Origin: Hyphomonas sp. BRH_c22
GTDB taxonomy: Bacteria > Pseudomonadota > Alphaproteobacteria > Caulobacterales > Hyphomonadaceae
Direction of reading: 5' to 3'
DNA: 64,000 nucleotides
Assembly (NCBI RefSeq): GCF_000961795.1
Contig: NZ_LADU01000054.1
Coordinates: 1 to 64,000, forward strand
Positions within the stretch are counted from its first letter, which is position 1; each line of letters starts with the position of its first letter. Below the pieces are notes generated by a model. The model saw only the letters and a list, made by a program, of their open reading frames with translations. It searched no databases and was not told where the DNA came from. The translations under genes were made by a program, and so were the position numbers. Of this stretch, positions 17,038 through 26,580 are shown in pieces.

Positions 17038-18642
17038 ATGGGCGAGTCGAAACGCATCAGATTGCCAGGCTCAAGGCGCGGATCCATGTTCCTGGGCTCG
17101 CGCATTGCCCGGCTGATCTTTGCGTCGAACCTCGCTGGTCTCGCCATCCTGATTATTGGCGCGATGGTCCTGAACGAAATGCGCGCCGGTTTCGTCGTGT
17201 CGAAAAAGCAGGACCTGGTTGCGCAGGCGCAGATTTTCACCAGCCTGCTGGGCGAAGACGCGACGACGCCGGAGCCCAGCCTGGATGTGGATGCGGCGCG
17301 GCAAACCATTGTCAGGCTGAACCTGCCAGAACGCGTTCGGGCGCGCATCTACTCGCCCGCAGGCGAATTGATCGGCGACAGCTTCTACCTGTCGGAACGG
17401 GTCGATATCGACGCCCTGCCCCCGCTGAAGGAACCGAGCCGCATCGCCCGCACCGGAGCGGCCCTGTCGGAATGGGCAGGCCGCGTGTTCGGCCCCATCA
17501 TGCCCCGGCGCAGTTCAGAAGCCGTGCGCACACAGAGCTTCGAGGAGGAATTCGACAGCGCCGTGCTGGGAGACATCGCCGCCAGCCAGCGGTTCTCCGA
17601 TCGCGGCCAGCGCATCATCTCGGTGTCGATGCCGATACAGCGGGTCTCTGCCGTTGTGGGCGTGCTCACGCTGGAGGCCAGCGACATTGACGAAATCATC
17701 CAGTCGGAACGTGCCGCGCTTGTGCCGTTCATCGGCGTGGCCGTGATGGTGGCGTTTATAACATCATTCCTGCTGACGCTGGGCATTGCCCGCCCCTTGC
17801 GGCGGCTGTCGCTGGCGGCGGACCGCATCCGTTCCGGAACCTCCGACAGGATCGACATTCCCGCGCTGACCCGCCGCAAGGACGAGATCGGCAATCTTGC
17901 CTCCTCCATGCAGGGCATGACCGAAGCCTTGCTGGAACGGATCGAGGCGAACGAACAGTTTGCAGCGGACGTTGCGCACGAACTGAAGAACCCGCTCACA
18001 TCGATCCGCTCAGCCATCGAAACAGCCGAGCGCGTCCAGGACGATCCGGTCGCCAGCGAACGTCTGCGCGCGGTCATCGCGTCAGATGTGAAACGGCTCG
18101 ACCGTCTGATTACGGACATTTCAAACGCCTCACGGATCGAAGCGGAAATGACCCGCGTGCCAAGCGAACAGATCGATATTGCGCGTTTTGCGCGCGATGT
18201 GGTGCGCACCTATGAATCGATGAGTAACGGCGAAGGGGCGGTCACGGTCGTGTTCGAAGACGCGACGATGGGCGCCCGGTTGCTGGTGCGCGCTCGTGAA
18301 GGGCCGCTGGGCCAGGTCATCCGCAACCTTGTCGACAATGCCCGCTCCTTCTCGCCGCCGGGCAGCAGCGTGCACGTGACACTGGAGCAGACCAATAGCG
18401 GGCCGCAGACAGTCGCCCGGCTGCGCGTCGAGGATTCCGGGCCGGGCATTCCGGCAGACAAGCTGGAAGAGATTTTCAACCGCTTCTATACTGACCGCCC
18501 GAAAGGGACGGCCTTCGGCAACAATTCCGGCCTTGGCCTGTCCATCGTGAAGCAGATCATCGCCACGCATCGCGGCAATGTGTTTGCCGAGAACCGCGAA
18601 GAGGGCGGCGCCCGGTTCGTGGTGGACCTGCCGGCAATCTAG
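17038..18642 (+). CDS. chvG: ChvG-type sensor histidine kinase
   Basis: This 534-residue membrane kinase is the partner of ChvI. The two membrane helices lie at about 24-46 and 228-251, enclosing a periplasmic sensor domain of about 180 residues. A HAMP-like segment ([17 protein letters not shown]) follows, then the H-box [11 protein letters not shown] with phosphoacceptor H314. The ATP-binding domain has [11 protein letters not shown] (N-box), DSGPGIP (G1) and [10 protein letters not shown] (G2). The ATG at 17038 was chosen; a GTG nine bases upstream is also possible. In Rhizobiales chvG directly follows chvI, but here three genes intervene. The 3' end overlaps acs by four bases, convergently. 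Confidence 0.9.
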   Translation: MGESKRIRLPGSRRGSMFLGSRIARLIFASNLAGLAILIIGAMVLNEMRAGFVVSKKQDLVAQAQIFTSLLGEDATTPEPSLDVDAARQTIVRLNLPERVRARIYSPAGELIGDSFYLSERVDIDALPPLKEPSRIARTGAALSEWAGRVFGPIMPRRSSEAVRTQSFEEEFDSAVLGDIAASQRFSDRGQRIISVSMPIQRVSAVVGVLTLEASDIDEIIQSERAALVPFIGVAVMVAFITSFLLTLGIARPLRRLSLAADRIRSGTSDRIDIPALTRRKDEIGNLASSMQGMTEALLERIEANEQFAADVAHELKNPLTSIRSAIETAERVQDDPVASERLRAVIASDVKRLDRLITDISNASRIEAEMTRVPSEQIDIARFARDVVRTYESMSNGEGAVTVVFEDATMGARLLVRAREGPLGQVIRNLVDNARSFSPPGSSVHVTLEQTNSGPQTVARLRVEDSGPGIPADKLEEIFNRFYTDRPKGTAFGNNSGLGLSIVKQIIATHRGNVFAENREEGGARFVVDLPAI

Positions 18643-20585
18643 CGGTTCTGGCGGTTCTCGATCAGGTCGTTCACGACTTCCGGCTCTGCCAGTGTGCTCG
18701 TGTCTCCCAGATTGGAAAACTCGTTCTCGGCGATCTTGCGCAAGATGCGGCGCATGATCTTGCCGGAGCGCGTCTTGGGCAGGCCCGGGGCGAACTGGAT
18801 CAGGTCCGGCGATGCAATCGGTCCGATCTCGTTGCGCACGTGCTGAACGAGGTTCTTGCGCAGCGCGTCGTCCACCTCAACGCCCTGGCGGAGCGTGACA
18901 TAGGCATAGATGCCCTGCCCCTTGATATCGTGCGGATAGCCGACAACGGCGGCCTCTGCGACGGCGTCATGGCTGACCAGCGCGCTTTCAACTTCAGCCG
19001 TACCCATGCGGTGGCCGGACACGTTGATCACGTCATCCACCCGGCCGGTGATCCAGTAGAAGCCGTCCTCGTCGCGGCGGCATCCGTCGCCGGTGAAATA
19101 GTTGCCCGGATAGGCGGTGAAATAGGTGTCGATGAAGCGCTGATGGTCGCCATAGACGGTGCGCATCTGGCCGGGCCAGCTGTCGGTTATGAGCAGGTTG
19201 CCGTCGGCAGCGCCCTCAAGGGTCTGGCCTTCGGCATCGACCAGCGCGGGCTTGACGCCAAAGAAGGGATGGCTGCCTGCGCCTGGCTTCATGTCGGTCG
19301 TGCCCGGAAGCGGCACGATCATGGTGCCGCCCGTTTCGGTCTGCCACCATGTGTCGATGATCGGGCAGCGCCCCTCGCCGACCGTGTGGAAATACCATTC
19401 CCAGGCTTCGGGATTAATCGGCTCTCCGACGGTGCCGAGGAGGCGGATGGACTTGCGGGACGTCTTGTTCACCGGGCCTTCGCCCTCGCGCATCAGGGCG
19501 CGGATGGCCGTCGGCGCAGTGTAGAAGATGGTGACCTTGTGCTTGTCGCATGCCTGCCAGAAGCGGCTGGCATCGGGATAGGTCGGGATGCCTTCGAACA
19601 GGACACTCGTGGCGCCGTTCGCAAGCGGGCCATAGACGATATAGGTGTGGCCGGTCACCCAGCCGACATCCGCCGAACACCAGAAGACATCGTCTTCCTT
19701 CAGGTCGAAAACATATTCGTGGGTCATGGACGCCCAGACGAGATAGCCGCCGGTCGTGTGCAGCACGCCCTTCGGCTTGCCTGTGGACCCGGACGTGTAG
19801 AGGATGAAGAGCGGGTCTTCGGCATTCATCGGTTCGGGCGGGCAATCGGCCGACACGGTGGCTCCGACCTCGTGCAGCCAATGGTCCCGGCCCTCGGTCA
19901 TGCTGACTTCAGAGCCGGTGCGGCGGACGACCAGCATCTTCTTGACCATGCCATTGGCGATCTTCGCTGCCGCGTCGGCATTCACCTTGAGCGGCACCTT
20001 GCGCCCGCCGCGCACGCCCTCATCGGCGGTGATCAGCACTTCGGATTCACAGTCGACGATGCGGCCAGCGAGGGCCTCAGGCGAAAATCCGCCAAACACG
20101 ATCGAATGTACCGCGCCGATGCGGGCACAGGCGAGCATCGCATAGGTCGCCTCCAGGATCATTGGCATGTAGATGGTGACGCGGTCTCCTTTCTTGACGC
20201 CAAGCTCCTTGAGGACGTTCGCAAACTTGCTGACGGCGACATGGAGCTGCTTGTAGGTGACCGTGAAGGTGTCGTTCGGGTCGTCGCCTTCCCATATGAA
20301 GGCGGGCTTGTCGCCGCGCGTTGCCAGATGGCGGTCGATACAGTTGGCCGACACGTTGAGCACGCCGTCCGAATACCATTTCACATGCAGGTCGCCGGTT
20401 TCCCACGAGACGTCCTTCACGACAGAATAGGGCGTCATCCAGTCGAGGCGCTTGCCATGCTCGCCCCAGAAGGATTCGGGGTCGGCAATTGAGGCTGCAT
20501 ACATCTCCCGGTATTTTTCCGGCGTCAGATTCGCCTTCGCGGCAAAATCGGCTGGAACGGGATATGTCTTGCTGGCGTCGCTCAT
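18639..20585 (-). CDS. acs: Acetyl-CoA synthetase (AMP-forming)
   Basis: This 648-residue adenylate-forming enzyme converts acetate, ATP and CoA to acetyl-CoA. The length is typical. The P-loop-like motif [12 protein letters not shown] is present, as are [15 protein letters not shown] and the C-terminal [11 protein letters not shown], which carries the catalytic lysine that is a regulatory acetylation site in this family. It lies 190 bases downstream of the acetate-type symporter on the same strand. A 13-bp inverted repeat sits in the gap and may separate or balance expression of the two. Confidence 0.96.
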   Translation of the reverse strand: MSDASKTYPVPADFAAKANLTPEKYREMYAASIADPESFWGEHGKRLDWMTPYSVVKDVSWETGDLHVKWYSDGVLNVSANCIDRHLATRGDKPAFIWEGDDPNDTFTVTYKQLHVAVSKFANVLKELGVKKGDRVTIYMPMILEATYAMLACARIGAVHSIVFGGFSPEALAGRIVDCESEVLITADEGVRGGRKVPLKVNADAAAKIANGMVKKMLVVRRTGSEVSMTEGRDHWLHEVGATVSADCPPEPMNAEDPLFILYTSGSTGKPKGVLHTTGGYLVWASMTHEYVFDLKEDDVFWCSADVGWVTGHTYIVYGPLANGATSVLFEGIPTYPDASRFWQACDKHKVTIFYTAPTAIRALMREGEGPVNKTSRKSIRLLGTVGEPINPEAWEWYFHTVGEGRCPIIDTWWQTETGGTMIVPLPGTTDMKPGAGSHPFFGVKPALVDAEGQTLEGAADGNLLITDSWPGQMRTVYGDHQRFIDTYFTAYPGNYFTGDGCRRDEDGFYWITGRVDDVINVSGHRMGTAEVESALVSHDAVAEAAVVGYPHDIKGQGIYAYVTLRQGVEVDDALRKNLVQHVRNEIGPIASPDLIQFAPGLPKTRSGKIMRRILRKIAENEFSNLGDTSTLAEPEVVNDLIENRQNR

Positions 20586-20775
20586 GTCGGGCCTCTCCTT
20601 TGGAACGTTTCTGACTGTTGCTTATAGGGAAGTCCGCAACTTGAGAAGTTTTCTAGCCAATTGCGGGCCGGATTAAAGCAAGTGCGGCAGGTCGGCATAA
20701 ACCTGACCCATTGGACTGTATCAGAAACGAGACAGTCCGATGGGGTAAGTTCGGGCTCGGATAACCATCAAGACC
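20586..20775 (-). promoter_or_regulatory. Symporter-acs intergenic region with hairpins
   Basis: This spacer contains the inverted repeat at 20707-20744. A smaller hairpin, CAGGT-8-ACCTG, sits just beyond it (20687-20704). It probably holds the acs promoter or leader. No open frame is visible. Confidence 0.45.
20707..20744 (-). terminator. Hairpin after the symporter gene (13-bp stem)
   Basis: CCCATTGGACTGT (20707-20719) pairs with ACAGTCCGATGGG (20732-20744), with one G-T pair and a 12-base loop. Transcription from the symporter meets it about 30 bases after the stop. No U-run follows, so it may act as an mRNA-stabilising or processing hairpin rather than a strict intrinsic terminator. Confidence 0.45.
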
Positions 20776-22554
20776 TCAATCAACGGGCAGCATGCCCGCG
20801 TCCGCCACGCCATGCGGCGACCGTGTGCCCGGCACGCGGATATCCTCGACGAGATCCTGGATGTCCTGTGGCGGCGCCTTGGTCATCAGCGAGACGATGA
20901 TTCCGACGACGAGGGCCACGAACATGAAGACAAAGCCGATGCCCTCAGGCGAAACGCCAAGGAACCAGTCAGACGCGGTCGATGCCTTTCCGGCGCCGAG
21001 CTTGAAGTGCCAGATATAGGCGAAGGTCGGCACGAGGCCGGTCAGCATCGCGGCGATGGCACCTTCCCGGTTCATGCGCTTCCAGAAGATGCCGAGGAAT
21101 ATGACCGGGAACAGCGAGGCTGCCGCAAGGCCGAAGGCGAAGGCAACGACCTGCGCCACGAAGGCGAGCTTGGCCGAATAAATGCCCATGAACCCGGCGG
21201 CGACAACCGCCCCCGCCGCCGCGACGCGGGCGATGCGCAGTTCGGTCTTGTCGGACATGCCCTTGAAGAAGGTGCGCCGGCAGAGATCGTGGCTGATCGC
21301 TGACGAGATCACCATCAGGAGGCCCGCTGCGGTGGACAGGGCCGCAGCAAGGCCGCCGGCCACGACGAGGCCGATCACCCAGTCGGGCAGCTTGGCGATT
21401 TCAGGATTGGCCAGGACATAGATGTCATTGTTGATGGTCACCTCATTGTCGAGGCCATCCGGCGCGGCCGGGCCACGGATCTGCATCAGGCCATCGCCAT
21501 TGATGTCGTCAAAGCCGACAAGGCCGGTCTTCTCCCAATTTGCAAACCAGGCCGGGCTGGGCGTGCCGCCGCGCTCGGTGATGGCGGCCGATTCGTCGTC
21601 ATAGGCGGCCGCAGGCACGTAGGTCGTTTCATTGACGGAGCTGATGACGTTCAGGCGCGCAAAGGAGCCGACGGCAGGTGCAACTGTGTAGAGGAGCGCA
21701 ATGAAGACAAGCGCCCAGCCAGCCGAGAGGCGGGCATCGGATGCACGCGGCACTGTGAAGAAGCGCACGATGACATGCGGCAGGCCGGCCGTGCCGAACA
21801 TCAGGGCCGCCGTGATGCAGAACACATCGAACATGGTCTTGTTGGTGCTGGTATATTCCGCAAAGCCGAGGCCCGTGACGGTCTCGTTGAGCTTCTGGAG
21901 CATGGAGACGCCTTCACCCTTGATGTCGGAAATGAAACCGAGCTGGGGCACCGGATTGCCGGTCAGCATAAGCGAGATGAAGATGGCGGGGACGGTATAG
22001 GCGAAGATCAGCACGCAATACTGGGCCACCTGCGTATAGGTGACGCCCTTCATGCCGCCCAGAACGGCATAGAAGAACACAATGCCCATGCCGACGAAAA
22101 TGCCCGTGTTGAAGTCGACCCCCAGGAAGCGCGAGAAGGCGAGCCCGACACCGGACATCTGGCCTGCGATATAGGTGAACGACACGAACAGGGCGCAGAT
22201 CACGGCGACGACGCGGGCGGCGTCACTGTAATAGCGGTCGCCGACAAAATCCGGCACCGTGAATTTGCCGAACTCGCGCAGGAAGGGTGCGAGCAGGAGC
22301 GCGAGGAGCACATAGCCTCCGGTCCAGCCCATCAGGTAGACCGATCCGCCATAGCCAAGACCGGCAATCAGGCCTGCCATGGACAGGAAGGAGGCCGCCG
22401 ACATCCAGTCCGCCGCCGTGGCCATGCCATTGACGACAGGATGGACGCCATGGCCGGCGACGTAGAAATCATTGGTCGAGCCTGCGCGGGCCCAGACAGC
22501 GATGCCGATATAGAGGGCGAAGGTCGCGAAGACCCAGGTGAGTGTCCAGTCCAT
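20776..22554 (-). CDS. Sodium:solute symporter, acetate-type
   Basis: This 592-residue SSS-family transporter has about 13 membrane helices. It contains GGSVYLMGWTGGYVLLALLL, VGDRYYSDAARVVAV and GTAGLPHVIVRFFTVP; the last is characteristic of the ActP/acetate-permease branch. It is preceded by a DUF4212 subunit ten bases upstream and followed by acs. Uptake of acetate or short monocarboxylates with sodium is the likely job. A long hydrophilic insertion (about residues 310-390) rich in Gly and Asp is seen in the DUF4212-associated members. Confidence 0.9.
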   Translation of the reverse strand: MDWTLTWVFATFALYIGIAVWARAGSTNDFYVAGHGVHPVVNGMATAADWMSAASFLSMAGLIAGLGYGGSVYLMGWTGGYVLLALLLAPFLREFGKFTVPDFVGDRYYSDAARVVAVICALFVSFTYIAGQMSGVGLAFSRFLGVDFNTGIFVGMGIVFFYAVLGGMKGVTYTQVAQYCVLIFAYTVPAIFISLMLTGNPVPQLGFISDIKGEGVSMLQKLNETVTGLGFAEYTSTNKTMFDVFCITAALMFGTAGLPHVIVRFFTVPRASDARLSAGWALVFIALLYTVAPAVGSFARLNVISSVNETTYVPAAAYDDESAAITERGGTPSPAWFANWEKTGLVGFDDINGDGLMQIRGPAAPDGLDNEVTINNDIYVLANPEIAKLPDWVIGLVVAGGLAAALSTAAGLLMVISSAISHDLCRRTFFKGMSDKTELRIARVAAAGAVVAAGFMGIYSAKLAFVAQVVAFAFGLAAASLFPVIFLGIFWKRMNREGAIAAMLTGLVPTFAYIWHFKLGAGKASTASDWFLGVSPEGIGFVFMFVALVVGIIVSLMTKAPPQDIQDLVEDIRVPGTRSPHGVADAGMLPVD

Positions 22555-22563
22555 GATCGGCCC

Positions 22564-22830
22564 CTAGCCCTTGATGCCGAATTTGCGCTCGAGGCGCCGC
22601 ATGGCGGTGCAATAATAGAAAATGAGGCCGACGAAGACGTAGATCGACCCCTGCTGGGCGAACCAGAACCCGAGGGGGGCGCCCCCGATGTGAAACTGGT
22701 CGAGCCAGCCCCGGAGCAGGATTCCCGCTCCGAACGACACTGCAAACCAGATGACCAGCAAGCTCACCGTCAGGCGGATAACCGCCTTCCAATAGGCTTT
22801 TCCGTCGATTCCAACCGCCTTTTCCGTCAT
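22564..22830 (-). CDS. DUF4212 small symporter subunit
   Basis: This 88-residue protein has two membrane helices (VIRLTVSLLVIWFAVSFGAG and GSIYVFVGLIFYYCTAMR). The motif FGAGILL...FHIGGAPLGFWFAQQGSI matches DUF4212, a small protein found directly before SSS symporters and thought to be an accessory subunit. The ten-base spacing to the symporter supports cotranslation. Confidence 0.92.
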   Translation of the reverse strand: MTEKAVGIDGKAYWKAVIRLTVSLLVIWFAVSFGAGILLRGWLDQFHIGGAPLGFWFAQQGSIYVFVGLIFYYCTAMRRLERKFGIKG

Positions 22831-22942
22831 TGCTGCGTATGCTCCCCGGCTTTTGTGTTTTCCCAGTCATCCCGCAGAACCGCGCGATAGGCAAACAGGA
22901 CTTGCCAGGGGTGCCGGCCCCGCTTGCCAGCGGAAGCCTGAT

Positions 22943-22954
22943 CGCCTATAGGCG
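22943..22954. promoter_or_regulatory. 12-bp perfect palindrome upstream of rplY
   Basis: CGCCTATAGGCG lies between divergent DUF4212 and rplY, about 90 bases before rplY. It could be a regulator-binding site, or chance. Confidence 0.25.
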
Positions 22955-23043
22955 CCGACTGGAAACGACGGCGCAAGGCCGTACGTGTCAGGCTGTCACC
23001 GTCCGGGCGTCCGGCGGCGGACTTCAGGGCGAAAGGAAAACAA

Positions 23044-23697
23044 ATGTCCAAGAAACAGATTTCATTCAATGTCGAAGTGCGCGAGCGCACCGGCACCGGC
23101 GGCGCTCGTGAAGCCCGTAACAATGGCTTCGTGCCCGGCGTCCTGTATGGCGGCGGCGACAAGCCTGTTGCGATCAACCTGCGCCTCGCAGAAGTGCTGA
23201 AAGCCATTGAAACCGGCCACTTCCTGTCTTCGACCGCTACGCTGGTCCACAAGGGCGAAAAGCAGCTCGTGATCCCGCAGGCGATCCAGATGCACCCGAT
23301 CACCGACCGTCCGGTCCACGTCGACCTGTTCCGCGTGACTGCCAACCAGAAGATCAAGGTCGAAGTGCCTGTGCACTTCAAGGGCGAAGACGTCTCGCCA
23401 GGCCTGAAAAAGGGCGGCACGCTCAACGTCGTGCGTCACAATGTCGAACTGCTCGTCCCAGCCGGTCACATCCCGGAATTCCTCGAAGCTGACGTTTCGA
23501 AACTTGAAGTCGGCGACAATATCAAGATTTCCGACATCAAGCTTCCATCGGACGCTGAACCAACGATCAATGACCGCGACTTCACGATCGCCACGATTGC
23601 CGGACGCGTCGCCGTCAGCGACACGGACGGGGACGAAGACACTGATACTGCTGAAGCCGAAGGCGAAGCAGCAGCTGAAGAAGGCGGCGAAGACTGA
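23044..23697 (+). CDS. rplY: 50S ribosomal protein L25 (CTC form)
   Basis: This 217-residue protein has an N-terminal L25 domain (about 1-95) that binds 5S rRNA. It starts with VRERTGTGGAREARNNGFVPGVLYGG. The C-terminal TL5/CTC beta domain (about 100-185) contains VHFKGEDVSPGLKKGG. The tail is very acidic (EDTDTAEAEGEAAAEEGGED). The long CTC form is usual in alphaproteobacteria. The rplY-pth order is also a common pairing. An 11-bp hairpin separates it from pth. Confidence 0.96.
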   Translation: MSKKQISFNVEVRERTGTGGAREARNNGFVPGVLYGGGDKPVAINLRLAEVLKAIETGHFLSSTATLVHKGEKQLVIPQAIQMHPITDRPVHVDLFRVTANQKIKVEVPVHFKGEDVSPGLKKGGTLNVVRHNVELLVPAGHIPEFLEADVSKLEVGDNIKISDIKLPSDAEPTINDRDFTIATIAGRVAVSDTDGDEDTDTAEAEGEAAAEEGGED

Positions 23698-23716
23698 TCC
23701 GTTCGGTCTGGCGCAG

Positions 23717-23744
23717 CGTGCTTGGCCTGTTCGGGCCAGGCACG
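23717..23744 (+). terminator. Hairpin between rplY and pth
   Basis: CGTGCTTGGCC (23717-23727) pairs with GGCCAGGCACG (23734-23744), 11 pairs with one G-T and a TGTTCG loop. It begins 20 bases after the rplY stop. No T-run follows, so partial termination or mRNA processing is as likely as full termination. Confidence 0.45.
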
Positions 23745-23783
23745 CGGCCAACCCCTGCACGGTCGCACGAGGGAGAACGCCCC

Positions 23784-24398
23784 ATGCTGATCCTCGCGGG
23801 ACAGGGAAACCCGGGCGCAAAGTATGCGGGCAACCGTCACAATGCCGGATTCATGATTCTGGACCGGATTCACGCCGAGTTCGGCTTCCAGCCGTGGCGC
23901 TCCAAGTTCGAGAGCCAGATTTCCGAAGGCACGATCGAGACCGCCGCTGGCCGGATCAGGACGCTGCTGGTGAAACCCGAAACCTTCTACAATGAATCAG
24001 GCCGGGCGCTGTCAAAGGCTGCGGCGTTTTACAAACTGTCTGCCGAGGACGTGGTCGTGTTCCACGACGAGATCGACCTGGCACCCGGCCGCCTTCGCAT
24101 GAAACAGGGCGGCGGCCATTCCGGCAATAATGGTGTCCGGTCAATGATTGCGCACCTGGGCGAGAATGTCCGGCGCGTGCGTATTGGTGTTGGCCATCCC
24201 GGCGACAAGTCGCAGGTCATGCCTTACGTATTGTCGGACTTTTCCAAGGCGGACCAGGACTGGTTCGAGCCCCTTCAGAAGGCGATTACGGGCGCCCTGC
24301 CCTTTCTCGCAGCCGGAGACGACGAGCGCTTCCAGACCGAGGTGATGCGCCTGGCGCCGGCACCGAAGCACGATCCCAAACAGTCACAGCGCGGCTAG
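23784..24398 (+). CDS. pth: Peptidyl-tRNA hydrolase
   Basis: This 204-residue enzyme releases tRNA from stalled peptidyl-tRNAs. The catalytic His is H19 in the signature GNPGAKYAGNRHNAGF. The other conserved block is FHDEIDLAPGRLRMKQGGG followed by HSGNNGVRSM. The ATG at 23784 is preceded by GAGGGAGAACG, a usable ribosome site. It follows rplY by 86 bases. Confidence 0.95.
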   Translation: MLILAGQGNPGAKYAGNRHNAGFMILDRIHAEFGFQPWRSKFESQISEGTIETAAGRIRTLLVKPETFYNESGRALSKAAAFYKLSAEDVVVFHDEIDLAPGRLRMKQGGGHSGNNGVRSMIAHLGENVRRVRIGVGHPGDKSQVMPYVLSDFSKADQDWFEPLQKAITGALPFLAAGDDERFQTEVMRLAPAPKHDPKQSQRG

Positions 24399-24399
24399 T

Positions 24400-25326
24400 T
24401 CAGGCGTCCAGCTTGGCGAGCGCGGCCGCTTCTGCTGCCTCCGCCATCGCGACCGCCGCAACCGCTCCATGGGCGGGCACCGGACTGCGGGCGAGCCCGA
24501 GGCAGGCTGCGTAGAAACCCTCATCAGCGGCGCCGAGCGGGTCTGGCAGGTCGGCAGCAATATCCACGCGCACTTCGTAAGGCGTGGAGTTCTCCAGCTT
24601 GCGTGTCAGGAAGTCGATCGCGATCTCGCCTGACGGATAGACCACACGCATGGTCCGCTCACGCACCTCAGCGGCCCGGCTGGCACGCAGCCGCGCCACG
24701 CCGCCACTTGCATAGGTGAATTGGGCGCTGGCCTCATCCAGATGCGCTGAATGCACCCGTTTGCCCGTGGCCATGACGCCGGTGAACTCCGTGCCAAGCA
24801 TCATCGCAGCCAGGTCAAGATCATGGATCATGAGATCCCAGATCACGGAAACATCACCCGCCCGGTTTTCCGGCGCAGGCGGCCCGGCGCGAACGGATTC
24901 GATCAGCAATGGTGTTTCCTCGATGGAGAGAACACCCATGGCGCGCGCCACAAAGCGTTCCTGATGGCCGACCTGAAGGATACGTCCGCGCGCGGCGGCT
25001 TCATCCGCAAGGCTGCGGGCTGCCTTGCCTGAGAGCGCCAGCGGCTTTTCGACCAGCACATGGCAGTGCGCCTCGATGGCCTCACGCGCCAAAGGCTCGT
25101 GGAAGGTAGCCGGAACCGCAATCACGATGGCGTCACACAATTCAAGAAAGGCGCGGTAGTCCGACGTGCCGGGGGCACCGAACGTGCTGGCAACGCGTTC
25201 GGCCCGGGCCTGGTCGATATCGTACACGCCCATGAATTCGGTCCGCGCCGACGCTGCCGCCTTCTGCGCGTGATAGTTCCCGAACACACCCGCGCCCGCG
25301 ACGCCCACTTTCAATTTGTTCATCAA
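24400..25326 (-). CDS. Gfo/Idh/MocA family oxidoreductase
   Basis: This 308-residue protein has an N-terminal Rossmann fold (VGVAGAGVFGNYHAQKA). The family lysine motif follows as HVLVEKPLALSGKAA, where Lys in EKP is conserved. The C-terminal alpha/beta domain includes VIWDLMIHDLDLAAMML. It is an NAD(P)-dependent sugar or cyclitol dehydrogenase-like enzyme with an unknown substrate. The start may be either of two adjacent Met codons. It converges on pth with one base between them. Confidence 0.87.
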   Translation of the reverse strand: MMNKLKVGVAGAGVFGNYHAQKAAASARTEFMGVYDIDQARAERVASTFGAPGTSDYRAFLELCDAIVIAVPATFHEPLAREAIEAHCHVLVEKPLALSGKAARSLADEAAARGRILQVGHQERFVARAMGVLSIEETPLLIESVRAGPPAPENRAGDVSVIWDLMIHDLDLAAMMLGTEFTGVMATGKRVHSAHLDEASAQFTYASGGVARLRASRAAEVRERTMRVVYPSGEIAIDFLTRKLENSTPYEVRVDIAADLPDPLGAADEGFYAACLGLARSPVPAHGAVAAVAMAEAAEAAALAKLDA

Positions 25327-25500
25327 TCAGGCCCTCTGTCCCTGCGGACATGACACCGCATCGCGTCCTGCTGCAAGGGTTGCGGGCAGCATAGATTGCC
25401 ACAGGCCGCAGCGGGCGCGACCGAAGATAATCGGCCCGCCCCCTTCACAGCCGCCATGTCACGGTCCACTTAAACGACAACGAAAATGGAGGAAATCACA

Positions 25501-26523
25501 ATGGCTAAACTGAAATCGACTGAATGGGCCCTCGCGTCCCGCCCTGAAGGCATGCCCAAGCCGGCCAACTTCGCAAAGAAGACCGCTGAGATTGCCGAGC
25601 CGCAGGACGGTGAGATCCAGGTGCAGAATGAATGGATGTCTGTTGACCCCTACATGCGCGGCCGCATGTATGACCGTGAAAGCTATGTGCCGCCTTTCCA
25701 GATCGGCGAGACGATGCAGGGCGGCGCTGTCGGCCGCGTGACGGCCTCTGCGCATCCTGACTACAAGGAAGGCGATCTTGTGTCCTCCATGCTGGGCTGG
25801 CGTACCGCCTGGGTGGCAAAGCCCGAGGCTGCCATGGTGCAGAAACTGCCCGACGTCGGCCTGCCCGAGAGCGCCTTCCTCGGCGTTGCCGGCATGCCCG
25901 GCCTGACCGCCTATGCAGGCCTCCTGCGCATCGCGGAGCTGAAGGAAGGCGACATCGTCTTCGTATCAGGCGCGGCTGGCGCCGTCGGCTCCACCGTGGT
26001 CCAGATCGCCAAGAACAAGGGCTGCACGGTGATCGGCTCTGCCGGCGGACCCGACAAGTGCGCCTTCGTGAAGTCGCTCGGCGCCGATCATGTCATCGAC
26101 TACAAGAAAGCGGGTGGCTTTGCGGGCCTCGTGAAAGCCCTCAAGGACGCCTCGCCCAAGGGCATCGACGTCTATTTTGACAATGTCGGCGGCGACCACC
26201 TGACAGCGGCGATCGAGGTTGCCCGCCCGATGGCGCGGATGGCACTTTGCGGCATGATTGCCCAGTATAACGAGACAGGTACACCGGTCGGCCCGCACAA
26301 TATCATCATGGCGGTGGGCAAGCAGCTGAAGCTGCAGGGCTTTATCGTGTCGACACATGCCGACATGCAGCCGGCATTCTTCGCGGACATGGCGAAGTGG
26401 ATCCCGGCCGGAAAGATGAAGTTCGAGCAAACTGTGATGGAAGGGATCGACAAGGCGCCGGAAGCCTTTATGGGCCTCTTCACAGGGGCCAACACCGGCA
26501 AGATGTTGGTCAAACTTACCTAA
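25501..26523 (+). CDS. NADP-dependent oxidoreductase (PTGR/CurA type), paralogue 2
   Basis: This 340-residue medium-chain reductase resembles the one at 9664-10686: the Rossmann loop is GAAGAVGSTVVQIAKNKG and the N-terminal domain reads MSVDPYMRGRMYDRESY. The VYFDNVGGDHLTAAIEVARP block is typical. The ATG at 25501 is well placed behind GGAGG; an ATG 15 bases upstream is less likely because it overlaps the ribosome site. It is likely an enone or quinone reductase. Confidence 0.88.
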   Translation: MAKLKSTEWALASRPEGMPKPANFAKKTAEIAEPQDGEIQVQNEWMSVDPYMRGRMYDRESYVPPFQIGETMQGGAVGRVTASAHPDYKEGDLVSSMLGWRTAWVAKPEAAMVQKLPDVGLPESAFLGVAGMPGLTAYAGLLRIAELKEGDIVFVSGAAGAVGSTVVQIAKNKGCTVIGSAGGPDKCAFVKSLGADHVIDYKKAGGFAGLVKALKDASPKGIDVYFDNVGGDHLTAAIEVARPMARMALCGMIAQYNETGTPVGPHNIIMAVGKQLKLQGFIVSTHADMQPAFFADMAKWIPAGKMKFEQTVMEGIDKAPEAFMGLFTGANTGKMLVKLT

Positions 26524-26580
26524 CTCAAACTCGCCGCACCGCGTCTTCAGGGCTGCGGTGCGGCCACGGAGACGCGAAAC

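Noticed and set aside
18840..20492. A 550-codon plus-strand frame inside acs
   Set aside because: It is antisense to a clear acetyl-CoA synthetase. Its composition (His/Asp/Gly/Arg-rich) is that of a codon-bias shadow.
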